Source of the DNA: JAWXBT01 sp964523015
GTDB lineage: Bacteria; Bdellovibrionota_C; UBA2361; J135
Length of the DNA stretch: 64,000 nucleotides
Assembly (NCBI GenBank): GCA_964523015.1
Contig: CAZFXN010000002.1
Span: 1 to 64,000, forward strand
Direction: 5' to 3'
Below are positions 53,399 to 62,678 of this stretch, one piece after another; the first letter of the stretch is position 1, and the number at the start of each line of letters is the position of its first letter. A program made the position numbers and the translations under genes. Under the pieces are notes generated by a model. It worked only from the letters and a program-made list of their open reading frames with translations. It had not been told where the DNA came from and did no database searches.

Positions 53399-54094
53399 TT
53401 ACTTCTTTGTCTCATCTGCAGGTGCTGCCTGTTTTGGAGCATCCACAGCTGGTGCAACCTCTGGAATTGCTGCGGGAGCGGCCTCTACAGCAGGAGCGGG
53501 AGTCGCTTCAGTAGTAGGAGGAGAAGCAGGTGCAGACTCTTGTACCACTACTTGTGCGGCCTCTGTGACCGGAGCTGGTGCTGCGAGTACTGACTCTGGT
53601 GTCGCTTGATTCTTTTGCACGTAAGCTTGGAGCTTTTCCTTAGTCTCTTTTGCTTCACGAGCAGTAGTACCTTTAGACTGTTGGACAAGATCTTTTATCA
53701 TTGATCTAATAAAGGTTAATTGCCCTTCAATTCTTTCAAAATCACTAACACTTGGAATATTATTTAACTGAGCTGTTGCTCTTTCAAGTCGAATAGATAA
53801 GTTTCCTAACCGTCCAGCTAAAAGATCTAATTTTCCTTCAACCAGTTTTAATTCAGTTGCTGATGCTACACCCATCATCTTTACAATAGTCGAAGCACTT
53901 ACATCAGCTTTACTAACTGAACCTAGATCGACTTGTAGTAATTCATCTATTTTTTCACGATCACTTGCGAAACGGGCTGACTCTGCACCACTTGAAGCTC
54001 TAGGGGTTTTTGAAACCTCCTTTTCCTTTGGATTAGCTTCACTTCCCTCTGGTTTATCATTTGCTTCTGTGCCTGATGATACATTCTCAACCAT
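53399..54094 (-). CDS. Coiled-coil protein with Ala/Pro/Val-rich C-terminal tail
   Basis: The 231-residue protein has a charged disordered N-terminus (1-45) and a predicted helical coiled-coil region (about 65-160, for example LKLVEGKLDLLAGRLGNL). A tail of Ala-Pro-Val-Glu repeats (about 165-225) follows, ending in KK. No signal peptide or known domain is visible. It lies between the PHP-like gene and the CNNM gene. A role such as a cell-envelope or nucleoid-associated spacer is only a guess. Confidence 0.55.
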   Translation of the reverse strand: MVENVSSGTEANDKPEGSEANPKEKEVSKTPRASSGAESARFASDREKIDELLQVDLGSVSKADVSASTIVKMMGVASATELKLVEGKLDLLAGRLGNLSIRLERATAQLNNIPSVSDFERIEGQLTFIRSMIKDLVQQSKGTTAREAKETKEKLQAYVQKNQATPESVLAAPAPVTEAAQVVVQESAPASPPTTEATPAPAVEAAPAAIPEVAPAVDAPKQAAPADETKK

Positions 54095-54150
54095 ATGATG
54101 ATTTCCTTTGCTTAAAACCGTATGGCCACGTGTTGTAACCCTTTTATAGG

Positions 54151-55653
54151 TTATCTAGTGCGAGTAACCTTATTGCTAGAAGTTTTATCAGTCTTCGCTG
54201 TTTCTTCAGCCTTCTCAGCCTTCTCAGCCACCTTTTCGTAATTTTGGCCTCTGCCTTTAGACTCATTTCTAGGCTCATTAGATTCAAGATTTTTGTCTTG
54301 GACAAGAGACAGCTTTGTTAATGGTTTAGCACCTTTAAGTATCCGCAAAAGTTTAATACGATTCTGATAATTTTTCTCGATTTTTATAGTTAGGCCATCA
54401 TAAGAGAGTAACTCTCCCTTGTGGGGAATTCTTCCAAGCGTATGAATAACAAAGCCAGCTAAGGTGTTATACTCTCCCTCAGGGATGTTTAGGCTATAAT
54501 CCCTATTTAAGTCATAGATTGAAATTCCACCATCAACTAAAAGATCTCCATTCTCAGTTAGTTTGACTTCTTCCTCATCGTCACTGATATCAAACTCATC
54601 AACTATATCTCCGACGATCTCTTCTACTAAATCTTCTAAAGTTACGATTCCACCAACCCCACCATGATCATCTTTAACTACGGCTAAATGCACAGCATTA
54701 GCGCGCAGATCTTGTAATAAGGCATCAACTTTTTTGTTGTAAGAGCAAAAATATGGTGGTCGAATAATATCTTTAATTAAAACATCCTCTAATGGTTGTC
54801 CAAAAAACTGCACCAAATCCTTAACCAAAACCACACCAATCACATCATCGAGATCTTCACCACAGACTAATATTCGTGAAAATCCACTAGTTTTAAAAGC
54901 TTCTACTATCTCCACTAAACTCTGGGTATTTCGAACAAAAACGATGTCCATTCTAGGTGTCATTACTTCTTGAACAATAGTTTCAGAGAAAGCAAAGATC
55001 CCTTCGATCATCTCCCTCTCCTCTTCATCTATTTCACCGGCTTCACTACTATGTTCAAGTATTTGAGTAATATCTTCAGCCGACTTTACAAGGTTTCTTT
55101 CATGAACACCTTCTAGATGGAAAAGTTTAATAATCTTATTAGAAGCTTTAGTTACCAACCAGGCTAATGGAAAAATTAACTTACAAACAAATATGATTGG
55201 TAAAGAAGCCATGCATAAAACCTTCTCAGGTTGAGCTCCTACGATCGCTTTAGCGATCTGGATCAGGGTAAATATAATCATGGCCAAAAGAAGGATGGCC
55301 AAAATTCCACCAGAGATTAAAATTAAAGAATCATCAGCTGGGTAACCTAGATTAGTTCCAGCATTAAAAAGGGACTGAATTTTACCTTGATGAAAAAGCC
55401 CAAAGAATAACCAACCAAAACTAGATGCGGCGATTAGTTGTCCTAGCTGACACTTTAAAAGATAAGAGTCCTCAAAAAACAAAATCTTTTTTGCGATGCT
55501 AGCAAAAAGCTCTTTCTGATTTTCAAGCTCTTCAATACGGGAGATACTACTACGACGGATTGCGACAGAGGCGACAATAAAAAAACAATAAAGTGTTACA
55601 AACCCAATAAAAAGGATTACAAAACTGAGTAAGTTACTACTTTCTCCCTCCAT
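54151..55653 (-). CDS. CNNM/CorC (HlyC/CorC) family transporter with CBS domains
   Basis: The 500-residue protein has an N-terminal CNNM (DUF21) membrane domain with about four helices (1-180). A paired CBS module follows (about 225-340, opening MTPRMDIVFVRNTQ, then GGIVTLEDLVEEIVGDIVDE). A CorC_HlyC domain is at about 350-440 with the LAGFVIHTLGRIPHKGE motif. Proteins of this type are linked to magnesium or cobalt efflux. The charged C-terminal tail after 445 is extra and carries a short KAEKAEE repeat. Confidence 0.88.
   Translation of the reverse strand: MEGESSNLLSFVILFIGFVTLYCFFIVASVAIRRSSISRIEELENQKELFASIAKKILFFEDSYLLKCQLGQLIAASSFGWLFFGLFHQGKIQSLFNAGTNLGYPADDSLILISGGILAILLLAMIIFTLIQIAKAIVGAQPEKVLCMASLPIIFVCKLIFPLAWLVTKASNKIIKLFHLEGVHERNLVKSAEDITQILEHSSEAGEIDEEEREMIEGIFAFSETIVQEVMTPRMDIVFVRNTQSLVEIVEAFKTSGFSRILVCGEDLDDVIGVVLVKDLVQFFGQPLEDVLIKDIIRPPYFCSYNKKVDALLQDLRANAVHLAVVKDDHGGVGGIVTLEDLVEEIVGDIVDEFDISDDEEEVKLTENGDLLVDGGISIYDLNRDYSLNIPEGEYNTLAGFVIHTLGRIPHKGELLSYDGLTIKIEKNYQNRIKLLRILKGAKPLTKLSLVQDKNLESNEPRNESKGRGQNYEKVAEKAEKAEETAKTDKTSSNKVTRTR
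54202..54228. repeat. 9-bp tandem repeat in the CorC-family gene tail
   Basis: CTTCTCAGC is repeated at 54211-54219 and 54220-54228, with a near-copy before it. It encodes the KAEKAEE stretch of the disordered tail. Confidence 0.85.
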
Positions 55654-56031
55654 ATACTAAATTTTTCTATTTAATTAAACGGTAAGTTTTGAGGAAAAAT
55701 GTGAATGTGATGGCTAGGTCTATAGAAACAGGATTATTTATACAGTTAATCATAACAGGAAACTTAAAGCACATCATGATATGATGAGAGTATTTCTCTT
55801 CCTTGTCAATAAGTACCTGTCTATTTTAAGAGAATTAAGCCTTCAAACCCCCTCTAAGGTCCTTAATCGCAAGTAAAATTTCAAAGTAAAATTTCAATGG
55901 CAAAATTACTCTTTATCTTGCAGAATTAGTCCGGGTCTAACTTTGGACCTTTGGTAAATAGTAAGAACTTACAGAATAAGCACTCTAGGTGTCATAATGT
56001 TTCAAAATGAATATGAATATGGATCAGTACT
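55654..56031. other. Divergent intergenic region of 378 bp
   Basis: It separates the minus-strand CorC-type gene from the plus-strand Fe-S gene. It holds a perfect 13-bp tandem duplication (AGTAAAATTTCAA at 55872-55884 and 55885-55897) and a weak inverted repeat near 55936 (GGTC/GACC). I found no clear promoter or gene. Confidence 0.4.
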
Positions 56032-58257
56032 ATGAATAGTGAAGCAACGAGAGAAATCCTCTGGAATGTTGGATCTCTAACAAACGTAACAGCCATGTAT
56101 ATTTTTATGGTCATCTCTATGGTTTTTGGGGCTGTTGGACTTTTCAGCCATACAGAATTTGTCAAAGGAGGAAAAGCTGACACGCGTCACACTGGTAATT
56201 TTCTCGGACGTTCATTAGATCTAATTCGTGATGTAATCTTTCAAAGTAAAACTATCCAATCTCCTACACCTGGCGTTGCTCACACCTTTGTCTATCTAGG
56301 TTTTCTTGCACTCCTCTTTGCCACCACTGTCGTATTTATTCAAAACGATCTTGGTTTTATGATCTATCACGGTAACTTTTACTTAATCGTAACCGTACTT
56401 AGTGATGTTTTAGGATTCGGTGTCCTCATCGGTATCGGAATTTTTGCTCACAGAAGATATATCAAAGGAGCAGATCTAATTCATAATAGAGCAGCAGATG
56501 CAGTACTCCTTGGTTTACTTGCTTTATTAATTATTCAGGGTTTCTGTGTTGAAGGACTAAGAATTCACTACGGAGCGATTACAGGTAATCCTGATAAGTG
56601 GGCCAACTATTCGCCATTTGGACTCCTATTTTCATACTTTTTTTGGGGGCTCTCAGCCTCTGCCACTACGATGGTTCACTTCTCAGTTTGGTGGTTTCAT
56701 GCTCTTACTACATTTTTATTTATTGCAATCCTTCCCTACACAAAATTCCTGCATATTGTAGCGAGCTCAGCGAATCTTTTTTTTCAAAGAACTTCTCAAC
56801 ATCCCGGCGCATTAAAATTTCCAGGAGATATTGAAAAAATGGTTGAGGGCGGTGAAGAATTTAGCATTGGGCTAGGCACCATTAAAGACTATACTTGGAA
56901 GAACTTTTTGGATCTTGATGCCTGCACAAGTTGCGGACGGTGCCAAGATGCATGCCCTGCTTATCGATCAGGCAAAGCTCTTTCCCCAAAATGGATGATA
57001 CTAGATACTAGGAATCATGCCCTTTCTTTACATGCAGATGGAAAACTCGGTGAATCAAAACTTCCAAACACACTTAAGAAAGTTGATAGTTTCTTAACAA
57101 AATCCCTCCTTTTAAAACAGAGTGGCGTTACTGCCGCCTCTGGAGATGAGGGCGGTTATGTCTATGCTGACAACGGCACTTTTCGGGCAGCTAATAAACT
57201 AGTTCAGACTTCCGCGATCCTTTTAGGAAAAGATGCCGATCAAAGAATCTCGGGCGAAGTCATGAATAGTGATGTCTTTTGGTCATGCACAACCTGTATG
57301 GCTTGCGTTGAAGCATGTCCTGTTGGAATTAATCATGTCGAGCAAATTGTAGAGATTCGTCGCAACATGGTCCTTATGCAGGGAGAGGTCCCAACTGAAG
57401 CTCAAAAAACCTTAAAAGCACTTGAGAATAGAGGCAATCCATATGGACCACCTGAGGGGCGTCTTGATTGGGCAGCAGGATTAGATATTCCGATATTAGA
57501 GGCTGGTGCAAGTGTTGATTATCTTTATTGGGTTGGTTGTGTTTCTGCCTTTGATAAACGAAAACAGAAGATCGCTCAATCCTTAGGGAAAATTATGAAG
57601 AATGCTGGGCTCTCATTTGGCATCTTAGGAAAAGCAGAAGGATGCTCAGGGGATCCAGCTAGGCGATTAGGAGAAGAGAATCTTTTTCAGATGTTAGCAA
57701 AGAAAAATATTGAAACGTTAAAATCGATCCGGTTTAAATACTTAGTCGCCAACTGTCCTCACTGTTTTAATACAATTAAAAATGAATATCCTCAGTTTGG
57801 AAATTTAGGAAATGGCGAGCAGCCTGAGATTATTCATCATACAGTCCTACTAAAAAGACTTTTGGCTGATGGAAAAATAAAACTAAAAGATGAGGGAGTA
57901 GCTAAAGAGGTTACCTTTCATGATCCTTGCTATCTAGGCAGAGTTAACGGAGAATACGATGCTCCACGAGAGACACTAAAAGCTATTAAGAGTCTAAATA
58001 TCATTGAGATGGATGAGAGTAAAAACAAAGCTATGTGCTGCGGTGCTGGTGGTGGTCATTTCTGGATGGACATGAAGGTTGGCGATCGGGTAAACACAAT
58101 GCGTACCGAACAAGCAGCCAAGACCGGGGCAGGCACTGTCGCTACTGGTTGTCCTTTCTGTATGCAGATGATGGAGGATGGGGTTAAGCTTACCAACCGA
58201 GAAGAATCAATGGAGGTTAAAGATATTGCAGAGTTGGTTGCGGATAATTTGGTGTAA
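56032..58257 (+). CDS. Membrane Fe-S oxidoreductase with NarI-like and HdrD-like domains (probable ETF:quinone oxidoreductase)
   Basis: The 741-residue protein has an N-terminal membrane domain with several helices and conserved His residues (about 1-250), resembling the NarI/HdrE heme-b module. Two 4Fe-4S binding motifs follow (CTSCGRCQDACP near 298 and CTTCMACVEACP near 419). Two CCG domains near the C-terminus show CSGDPARRLGEENLF, CPHC and CCGAGGGHFW. This matches the membrane-bound electron-transfer proteins (EMO-type) thought to pass electrons from ETF to menaquinone. The acyl-CoA dehydrogenase at 18.5 kb could feed it. No etfAB is in the window. Confidence 0.85.
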   Translation: MNSEATREILWNVGSLTNVTAMYIFMVISMVFGAVGLFSHTEFVKGGKADTRHTGNFLGRSLDLIRDVIFQSKTIQSPTPGVAHTFVYLGFLALLFATTVVFIQNDLGFMIYHGNFYLIVTVLSDVLGFGVLIGIGIFAHRRYIKGADLIHNRAADAVLLGLLALLIIQGFCVEGLRIHYGAITGNPDKWANYSPFGLLFSYFFWGLSASATTMVHFSVWWFHALTTFLFIAILPYTKFLHIVASSANLFFQRTSQHPGALKFPGDIEKMVEGGEEFSIGLGTIKDYTWKNFLDLDACTSCGRCQDACPAYRSGKALSPKWMILDTRNHALSLHADGKLGESKLPNTLKKVDSFLTKSLLLKQSGVTAASGDEGGYVYADNGTFRAANKLVQTSAILLGKDADQRISGEVMNSDVFWSCTTCMACVEACPVGINHVEQIVEIRRNMVLMQGEVPTEAQKTLKALENRGNPYGPPEGRLDWAAGLDIPILEAGASVDYLYWVGCVSAFDKRKQKIAQSLGKIMKNAGLSFGILGKAEGCSGDPARRLGEENLFQMLAKKNIETLKSIRFKYLVANCPHCFNTIKNEYPQFGNLGNGEQPEIIHHTVLLKRLLADGKIKLKDEGVAKEVTFHDPCYLGRVNGEYDAPRETLKAIKSLNIIEMDESKNKAMCCGAGGGHFWMDMKVGDRVNTMRTEQAAKTGAGTVATGCPFCMQMMEDGVKLTNREESMEVKDIAELVADNLV

Positions 58258-58284
58258 ATGATTACCAGTTTACGGATCGATTTT

Positions 58285-58323
58285 GCAGTTTGAGTCCGGG
58301 TGCAACTTAAGGCCTCAAACTGC
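58285..58323 (+). terminator. Perfect inverted repeat between convergent genes
   Basis: GCAGTTTGAG (58285-58294) pairs perfectly with CTCAAACTGC (58314-58323), loop of about 19 bases, followed by CCTTTATG. It probably ends transcription from both sides. The T-run is weak. Confidence 0.55.
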
Positions 58324-58331
58324 CCTTTATG

Positions 58332-59579
58332 TTAAGACATTGGTCGAAGCAAATCAATCTTCAACGATTGAGTTGCTTCGTTCCCTTCAAGGTCTGTAGC
58401 GGTAACAGTTAGTAGGAGTTTTAATTTTGGAATCTCCTTACCCTCGTCACTTGTAAAAGCACTCTTTGCTTCGCCTGATAATAGAATAGTCACTTCGTCT
58501 TGGCCTGCGTCTGGCAAAGAAAGTGTACCTGTCCCAACTTCAAAAGCACCTGAATTTGATAAACCAAGAAGTGCGCTCTGATTTGCATTCAAGGTAAGTG
58601 AAAGAGTTGTATCACAAGCTTCGGAGCATCCGATTGTAGCTTTGACACCCTTATTGATTCCCTTCTTTGCTTTAATGGAGGTATCAGATTGAATAACAAC
58701 CATAGGTAAAACAACATCTGTTTCAGAAATTGCTATATCGCTGATCGTTGTACCGGATGGGAACGAGCCAATAAGTGTTGCATTTCCCCCGGCTATATCT
58801 AATGAATATAATTTTGAGAGAGTGTCCCCGCTCTCAGTTGCTACAACTAGTCCAAAAACTGAACCAATCGCTTTTCCAGCTACCACATCAAATCCGATAT
58901 TAGTAAGCGGTGCAGTAAGTCCTAGCGAGCCTAAAGAAGTTATAACTCCACCATTGGGGCTAACAGATCCGTTTGGTCCACCTATGCGCACAAGTATTCC
59001 AAGGGTGCTGTCAGTGCCTAAAAGTGTTGTAACAGTCGCCGATGAAAAATTGTTCGTGTAAGCAACAGCATCAATGTTTGGATTGGCTCCGTTGTTGGCA
59101 TCTCCGGCGTCGTAGGCCAGAGTGGTGTCAGTGCCAGCCACTGCCCCAGTATCAGGATTTAGCCGTATATTTTCATCACTTTCAGAAACTATTCGAATGC
59201 GGTCCACCACAGGATTGAAATCCATTCCGAATGTTGTTCCAGCAACAGTATTTGGGCTTCCCACTGCGATAAGTTCCCCTGTTGTGGTGTCAATTGTGTA
59301 CAATTGTAAAGAAGTCCCGTTTAGACTAATCCCGTAAAGACCTCCATTAGCAGGACGAAAGTCTATCCCAACTAAGTCTTCACCAGACCCAAGTCCGGTT
59401 AACGAAATAGCTGTGACATCAGATGGATTGTTGCTGTGGAATTGAACCAAGGTGTTAGCCGAGGTAAGACCGAACACTGTTCGATTTGAGTCAGCTAACA
59501 AACTCACGGGCAAAATCAAAACGCAAGCAAACAATGCAACGAAATGTAATATTTTTCTCATTTTAGCTTCCTTGATCAA
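58332..59579 (-). CDS. Secreted DUF4394-domain protein
   Basis: The 415-residue protein has a signal peptide (about 1-29) and a DUF4394 region (about 33-295). The region's repeated beta-blade motifs include GIDFRPANGGLYGI, FNPVVDRIRIV and TLAYDAGDANNGANPNIDAVAYTN. A C-terminal beta-domain of about 115 residues follows, with CSEACDTTLSL holding a Cys pair. It is likely exported. Its biochemical function is unknown. A palindromic site lies about 80 bp upstream at 59659-59670. Confidence 0.82.
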   Translation of the reverse strand: MIKEAKMRKILHFVALFACVLILPVSLLADSNRTVFGLTSANTLVQFHSNNPSDVTAISLTGLGSGEDLVGIDFRPANGGLYGISLNGTSLQLYTIDTTTGELIAVGSPNTVAGTTFGMDFNPVVDRIRIVSESDENIRLNPDTGAVAGTDTTLAYDAGDANNGANPNIDAVAYTNNFSSATVTTLLGTDSTLGILVRIGGPNGSVSPNGGVITSLGSLGLTAPLTNIGFDVVAGKAIGSVFGLVVATESGDTLSKLYSLDIAGGNATLIGSFPSGTTISDIAISETDVVLPMVVIQSDTSIKAKKGINKGVKATIGCSEACDTTLSLTLNANQSALLGLSNSGAFEVGTGTLSLPDAGQDEVTILLSGEAKSAFTSDEGKEIPKLKLLLTVTATDLEGNEATQSLKIDLLRPMS

Positions 59580-59658
59580 TAGTTAAAAAGCGCACTCATA
59601 AGTGCAGCTTAGTATTTTAGAGATGATAAATTTAACATACCTACTTACTTTATACATA

Positions 59659-59670
59659 CGATCTGGATCA
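59659..59670. promoter_or_regulatory. CRP/FNR-like half-conserved palindrome
   Basis: CGATCTGGATCA differs by one base from the TGAT-N4-ATCA pattern that recurs at 62951, 63833 and 63946. It lies 80 bp upstream of the DUF4394 gene. The match is weak. Confidence 0.25.
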
Positions 59671-59751
59671 TCCCACAAGGGCTGGTGGCTTATGATTCTC
59701 TTAGTCCTAACATTTACTGGCGCAACTTTGGTATATTATATATGGCGCAGA

Positions 59752-60507
59752 TCAGTCTTTGAACATGAATTCACAATATAATGGGAGATGATCTGATAGT
59801 TTCGCCCACTTTTTACCATTAAGTAGAATGGCAGAATGGCATCTAAGGTTCCGTGCATAGATCCTATCAAGCTTTAAAATTGGGAAATACGATGGATAGG
59901 TGGTTGCATAGGAGCCATGCAGGCATTTGAAACTTTCATGAGCAGCAATTTCGTTCTCAATTAAGATCGAGAGCCTACTTGGCCAATCATTAAAATCTCC
60001 TGCCAGTATTATTTTATCATTAGAAGCAACCTTAGATTTTATTAACTCGCAGATTTTTTTTGTTTGATGCGCTCGACCTCGGTGAACCAGATTTAGATGT
60101 ACATTAAAGCAGTGCAAGATATCGTTCGATTCTGGCAGTTCAATTTCAGCATACAACATACCACGTTTTTCAAAGCGATTGGTCGATATATCTGCATTTG
60201 AAAATGAACGGATCGGAAACTTACTTAAAATTGCATTTCCAAAATGTCCTTTGCTTGAAACTGAATTTTTACCGTATGAGAAATGCGACCAAATAGAATC
60301 GGCTAAGTATTCAAACTGAGAGCTTGTTATGGCTGGGTCAGAAGTAGTCTCGTCTGTTTTTTCCCCGCCAACTACCTCTTGCAGAAAAACTATATCAATC
60401 GGCAAAGAACGAAGTGAATTACGCATATCGGAAAGAACCAAGCGAGCGTTACCTGCGGTCATCCCTTTATGAATATTATAAGATAGAACGTGCAAATATT
60501 CAGTCAT
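59752..60507 (-). CDS. Endonuclease/exonuclease/phosphatase family protein
   Basis: The 251-residue protein has the EEP fold: LSYNIHKGM (8-16), FLQEVVG (about 40), NAILSKFPI, NVHLNLVHRG, LAGDFNDW (about 172-179) and the final SDHLPLYCEF. Metal-binding Asn, Glu, Asp and His residues are present. Substrates can be DNA or phospholipids. Its start overlaps the stop of the PLD-family gene by 4 bp, and such EEP-PLD pairs are often lipid-related. Confidence 0.87.
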   Translation of the reverse strand: MTEYLHVLSYNIHKGMTAGNARLVLSDMRNSLRSLPIDIVFLQEVVGGEKTDETTSDPAITSSQFEYLADSIWSHFSYGKNSVSSKGHFGNAILSKFPIRSFSNADISTNRFEKRGMLYAEIELPESNDILHCFNVHLNLVHRGRAHQTKKICELIKSKVASNDKIILAGDFNDWPSRLSILIENEIAAHESFKCLHGSYATTYPSYFPILKLDRIYARNLRCHSAILLNGKKWAKLSDHLPLYCEFMFKD

Positions 60508-61655
60508 AGAAACTTTTTAAACAAAAGAGCAAACTGACCAAACAACCTCTGCATTAGTGAAAAGCGCACATAACACTCCGACGTAACTTGCTCTGAATCT
60601 TGAATTGCCTTCTGAAAAGCATCAGATATTTGTTTGATTGAACTTGGTTCCAGAATGACAACATCAGCTTCAAAATCATGCAGTAAACTACGTTGGTTAA
60701 GATTGCTCGAACCTACAATGGCAAGATCGTCAATAACGATAACCTTTGCATGCAAAATCGATTTTTTATATTCGTATATTTCGACATTATATTTGAGCAA
60801 GAAGTTATAAAATACGCATGATACCCAAGGAAAGAAAAACACATCAGAAACTGCGGGCACTATAATTTTTATTGAGACTCCTTTTTTAGAGGCATCTCGT
60901 AAAGCGCGCAACAAACGAACATTAGGTAGGAAATAGCTGCACATGACCCAAACTTTATCCTTAGATTGGGCAATCATCTTACATAGTTCTTTGTAATTTC
61001 TTTTTCGCTGACGCCAAAAAATATTAAGGCGGATATTTTGTGATAAAATTCTTCTTTTTTTTAGTAAGGACTTAATGTGGAATCTGCCTTTCTCGCCTCT
61101 ACTAAGCCATAAATAATCGAAGGCATAACTCAGGTCTTCCACTCCATTACCTGCAACTTTTACTGACACATCTAGCCAAGCTTTTGACTCGTTCAGCGTT
61201 TCGGAATGATTGGCCGAAATATTTCTGCTACCAACAAAGGCTACCACACCATCAATAATTATCAATTTGGCATGGGCCCGTTTATTAACGTATCCCAACA
61301 ACTGTAGCGCCGAGAGTTTTTCTGATTTTATTTGAATCTTAGACAAGGCCGCATCCCAGGGGAGTCGGTGAAAAACTTTAGTTTGACCACCGGATTCAGT
61401 GATCTCCTTGCCAAAATGTGCTATCCAGCCTAACGACCCAATTCCATCTACTATTATTCTGACTTCAATATTTCGCTTGGCTGCTTGACATAAAAGGGCA
61501 GCAAATCTTTGACCAATCCGATCGTATGAAAATATGTAGGATTGAAATTGAACAGAGCGCTTGGCTTCATTAATTGCCTCCTCGACAGCGTCAAAATATT
61601 CATCGCCTAATAAATAAACGACCTCTTCTTGCCATTTCATACTACCTTCCGACAA
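60504..61655 (-). CDS. Phospholipase D / cardiolipin synthase family protein
   Basis: The 383-residue protein has two HKD motifs: HAKLIIIDG (His128 to Asp135) and HAKVIVIDD (near 302-310). Each is followed by the GSxN pattern. This fits bacterial cardiolipin synthase (ClsB-like) without the N-terminal membrane helices of ClsA. It overlaps the methyltransferase gene by 19 bp at its start and the EEP gene by 4 bp at its end. A role in membrane phospholipid synthesis is likely. Confidence 0.87.
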   Translation of the reverse strand: MSEGSMKWQEEVVYLLGDEYFDAVEEAINEAKRSVQFQSYIFSYDRIGQRFAALLCQAAKRNIEVRIIVDGIGSLGWIAHFGKEITESGGQTKVFHRLPWDAALSKIQIKSEKLSALQLLGYVNKRAHAKLIIIDGVVAFVGSRNISANHSETLNESKAWLDVSVKVAGNGVEDLSYAFDYLWLSRGEKGRFHIKSLLKKRRILSQNIRLNIFWRQRKRNYKELCKMIAQSKDKVWVMCSYFLPNVRLLRALRDASKKGVSIKIIVPAVSDVFFFPWVSCVFYNFLLKYNVEIYEYKKSILHAKVIVIDDLAIVGSSNLNQRSLLHDFEADVVILEPSSIKQISDAFQKAIQDSEQVTSECYVRFSLMQRLFGQFALLFKKFL

Positions 61656-62278
61656 GTAAGCACTGCTAATGGAGGGAAATTCCTTAAAACTCTCTCCTGT
61701 CCCTCAATACTAAACTTATTCCTTAGTGAATCGATCAGGTTTTTAGATGGCAAAATAGGAGGCAGATAACACTGATAGACAATAAAGAGTCCTTGGGGCT
61801 TAAGCATCTCAAAACTAGTTTGAATGACCTGCCGAGCAATAACGTCTCCACAAACGCTTAACGGAACACATGATATTATTGTATCTATCTCTCCAATCTG
61901 TGCAGCAAGCTTCTGTTTTACCTTACTGGCACATGAATTAAAGGTAATAAGCCTAGGATCCTTAATAGTATTTTCAAGTGAAGAACAAAGGGGAATATTT
62001 CTTTCAAATGCAAAAATTTTAGAATTCGTTGGCATTTCAGAGAGAAGAGATTCTGTAATAACGCCGTTACCTGGCCCTAACTCAATTAACTTTTGAACCT
62101 GATTCAGTTGGATTTTTTTAGTGATTAGTTTGATTGCTCGATGCGTGGTAGGTGAAAGCGAGCAGACCTGAAAGTCCTTTAAAAAGTTAACCCACAGTGA
62201 ATCTCTTTTAAAAAAGCCCAACATACTTGATGTTGGGCTTTGGTCTGTTGCTTTAGAAGCAGGTACTAACAATTGCAT
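61637..62278 (-). CDS. Class I SAM methyltransferase, phospholipid N-methyltransferase-like
   Basis: The protein has the SAM motif LIELGPGNGVITESLL (about residues 64-79 of the long form) and a downstream IISCVPLSVCG segment. Together with the tail QCYLPP they resemble COG3963 phospholipid N-methyltransferases (PmtA-like), which also resemble rRNA adenine methylases. The start is ambiguous. The long frame (62278) overlaps the end of the CsbD gene, while MLGFFKRDSLW at 62224 falls within the csbD terminator stem. The following PLD and EEP genes support a lipid role. Confidence 0.78.
   Translation of the reverse strand: MQLLVPASKATDQSPTSSMLGFFKRDSLWVNFLKDFQVCSLSPTTHRAIKLITKKIQLNQVQKLIELGPGNGVITESLLSEMPTNSKIFAFERNIPLCSSLENTIKDPRLITFNSCASKVKQKLAAQIGEIDTIISCVPLSVCGDVIARQVIQTSFEMLKPQGLFIVYQCYLPPILPSKNLIDSLRNKFSIEGQERVLRNFPPLAVLTCRKVV
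62206..62241 (-). terminator. Terminator of the CsbD gene, inside the methyltransferase 5' end
   Basis: On the minus strand, AAAGCCCAACAT and ATGTTGGGCTTT form a perfect 12-bp stem with a 5-base loop, followed by a T6 run. It lies just after the CsbD stop (62266) and overlaps the methyltransferase start region, so it should attenuate readthrough into the lipid operon. Confidence 0.9.
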
Positions 62279-62469
62279 GCCTTCTCGAACTCATCTACCT
62301 CTTTGTTAGCTTTGTCTTTTGCCATGCCATAGCGCTTCTCTATCGCGCCAGAAAGTTGATCGCGGCGACCTTCGATGACATCTAAATCATCATCTGTCAG
62401 CTTTCCCCACTTCTCTTTTGCTTTACCTTTTAGTACCTTCCAATTTCCGTTTATTGTGTTTTTATTCAT
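62266..62469 (-). CDS. CsbD family stress protein
   Basis: The 67-residue protein matches the small CsbD family: NWKVLKGKAKEKWGKLTDDDL (about 10-30) followed by an amphipathic helix and AKDKANKEVDEFEKACNC. Members are induced by general or osmotic stress with no known activity. It has its own terminator at 62206-62241 and a TGAT-type site about 115 bp upstream. Confidence 0.93.
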   Translation of the reverse strand: MNKNTINGNWKVLKGKAKEKWGKLTDDDLDVIEGRRDQLSGAIEKRYGMAKDKANKEVDEFEKACNC

Positions 62470-62582
62470 TGTTTTTCCTTTTTTTAAATAATCAATCGCC
62501 TAAATGACGATCAATTTAGTTAAAGCAATTAAAATTAGTAATTAGATACACTTTACCTCCTCTCCTCATCCTCTACAGTTTA

Positions 62583-62594
62583 TGATCAGGCTCA
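62583..62594. promoter_or_regulatory. TGAT-N4-ATCA-like site upstream of the CsbD gene
   Basis: TGATCAGGCTCA differs by one base from TGAT-N4-ATCA. It lies in a larger dyad (TTATGA...TCATAA), 115 bp upstream of the CsbD start. Confidence 0.35.
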
Positions 62595-62678
62595 TAAGGT
62601 AAAGATCCTTATGCTAGAGCCTCGTTACTCGTTAGTAGTGAACAATTTATCTAGACATGCTGAAAGGGACTTTAAGCA

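Noticed and set aside
55929..58310. Similar AGTCCGGGT-AACTT strings near 55930 and 58293
   Set aside because: The shared string is short and the surrounding structures differ, so chance similarity is likelier.
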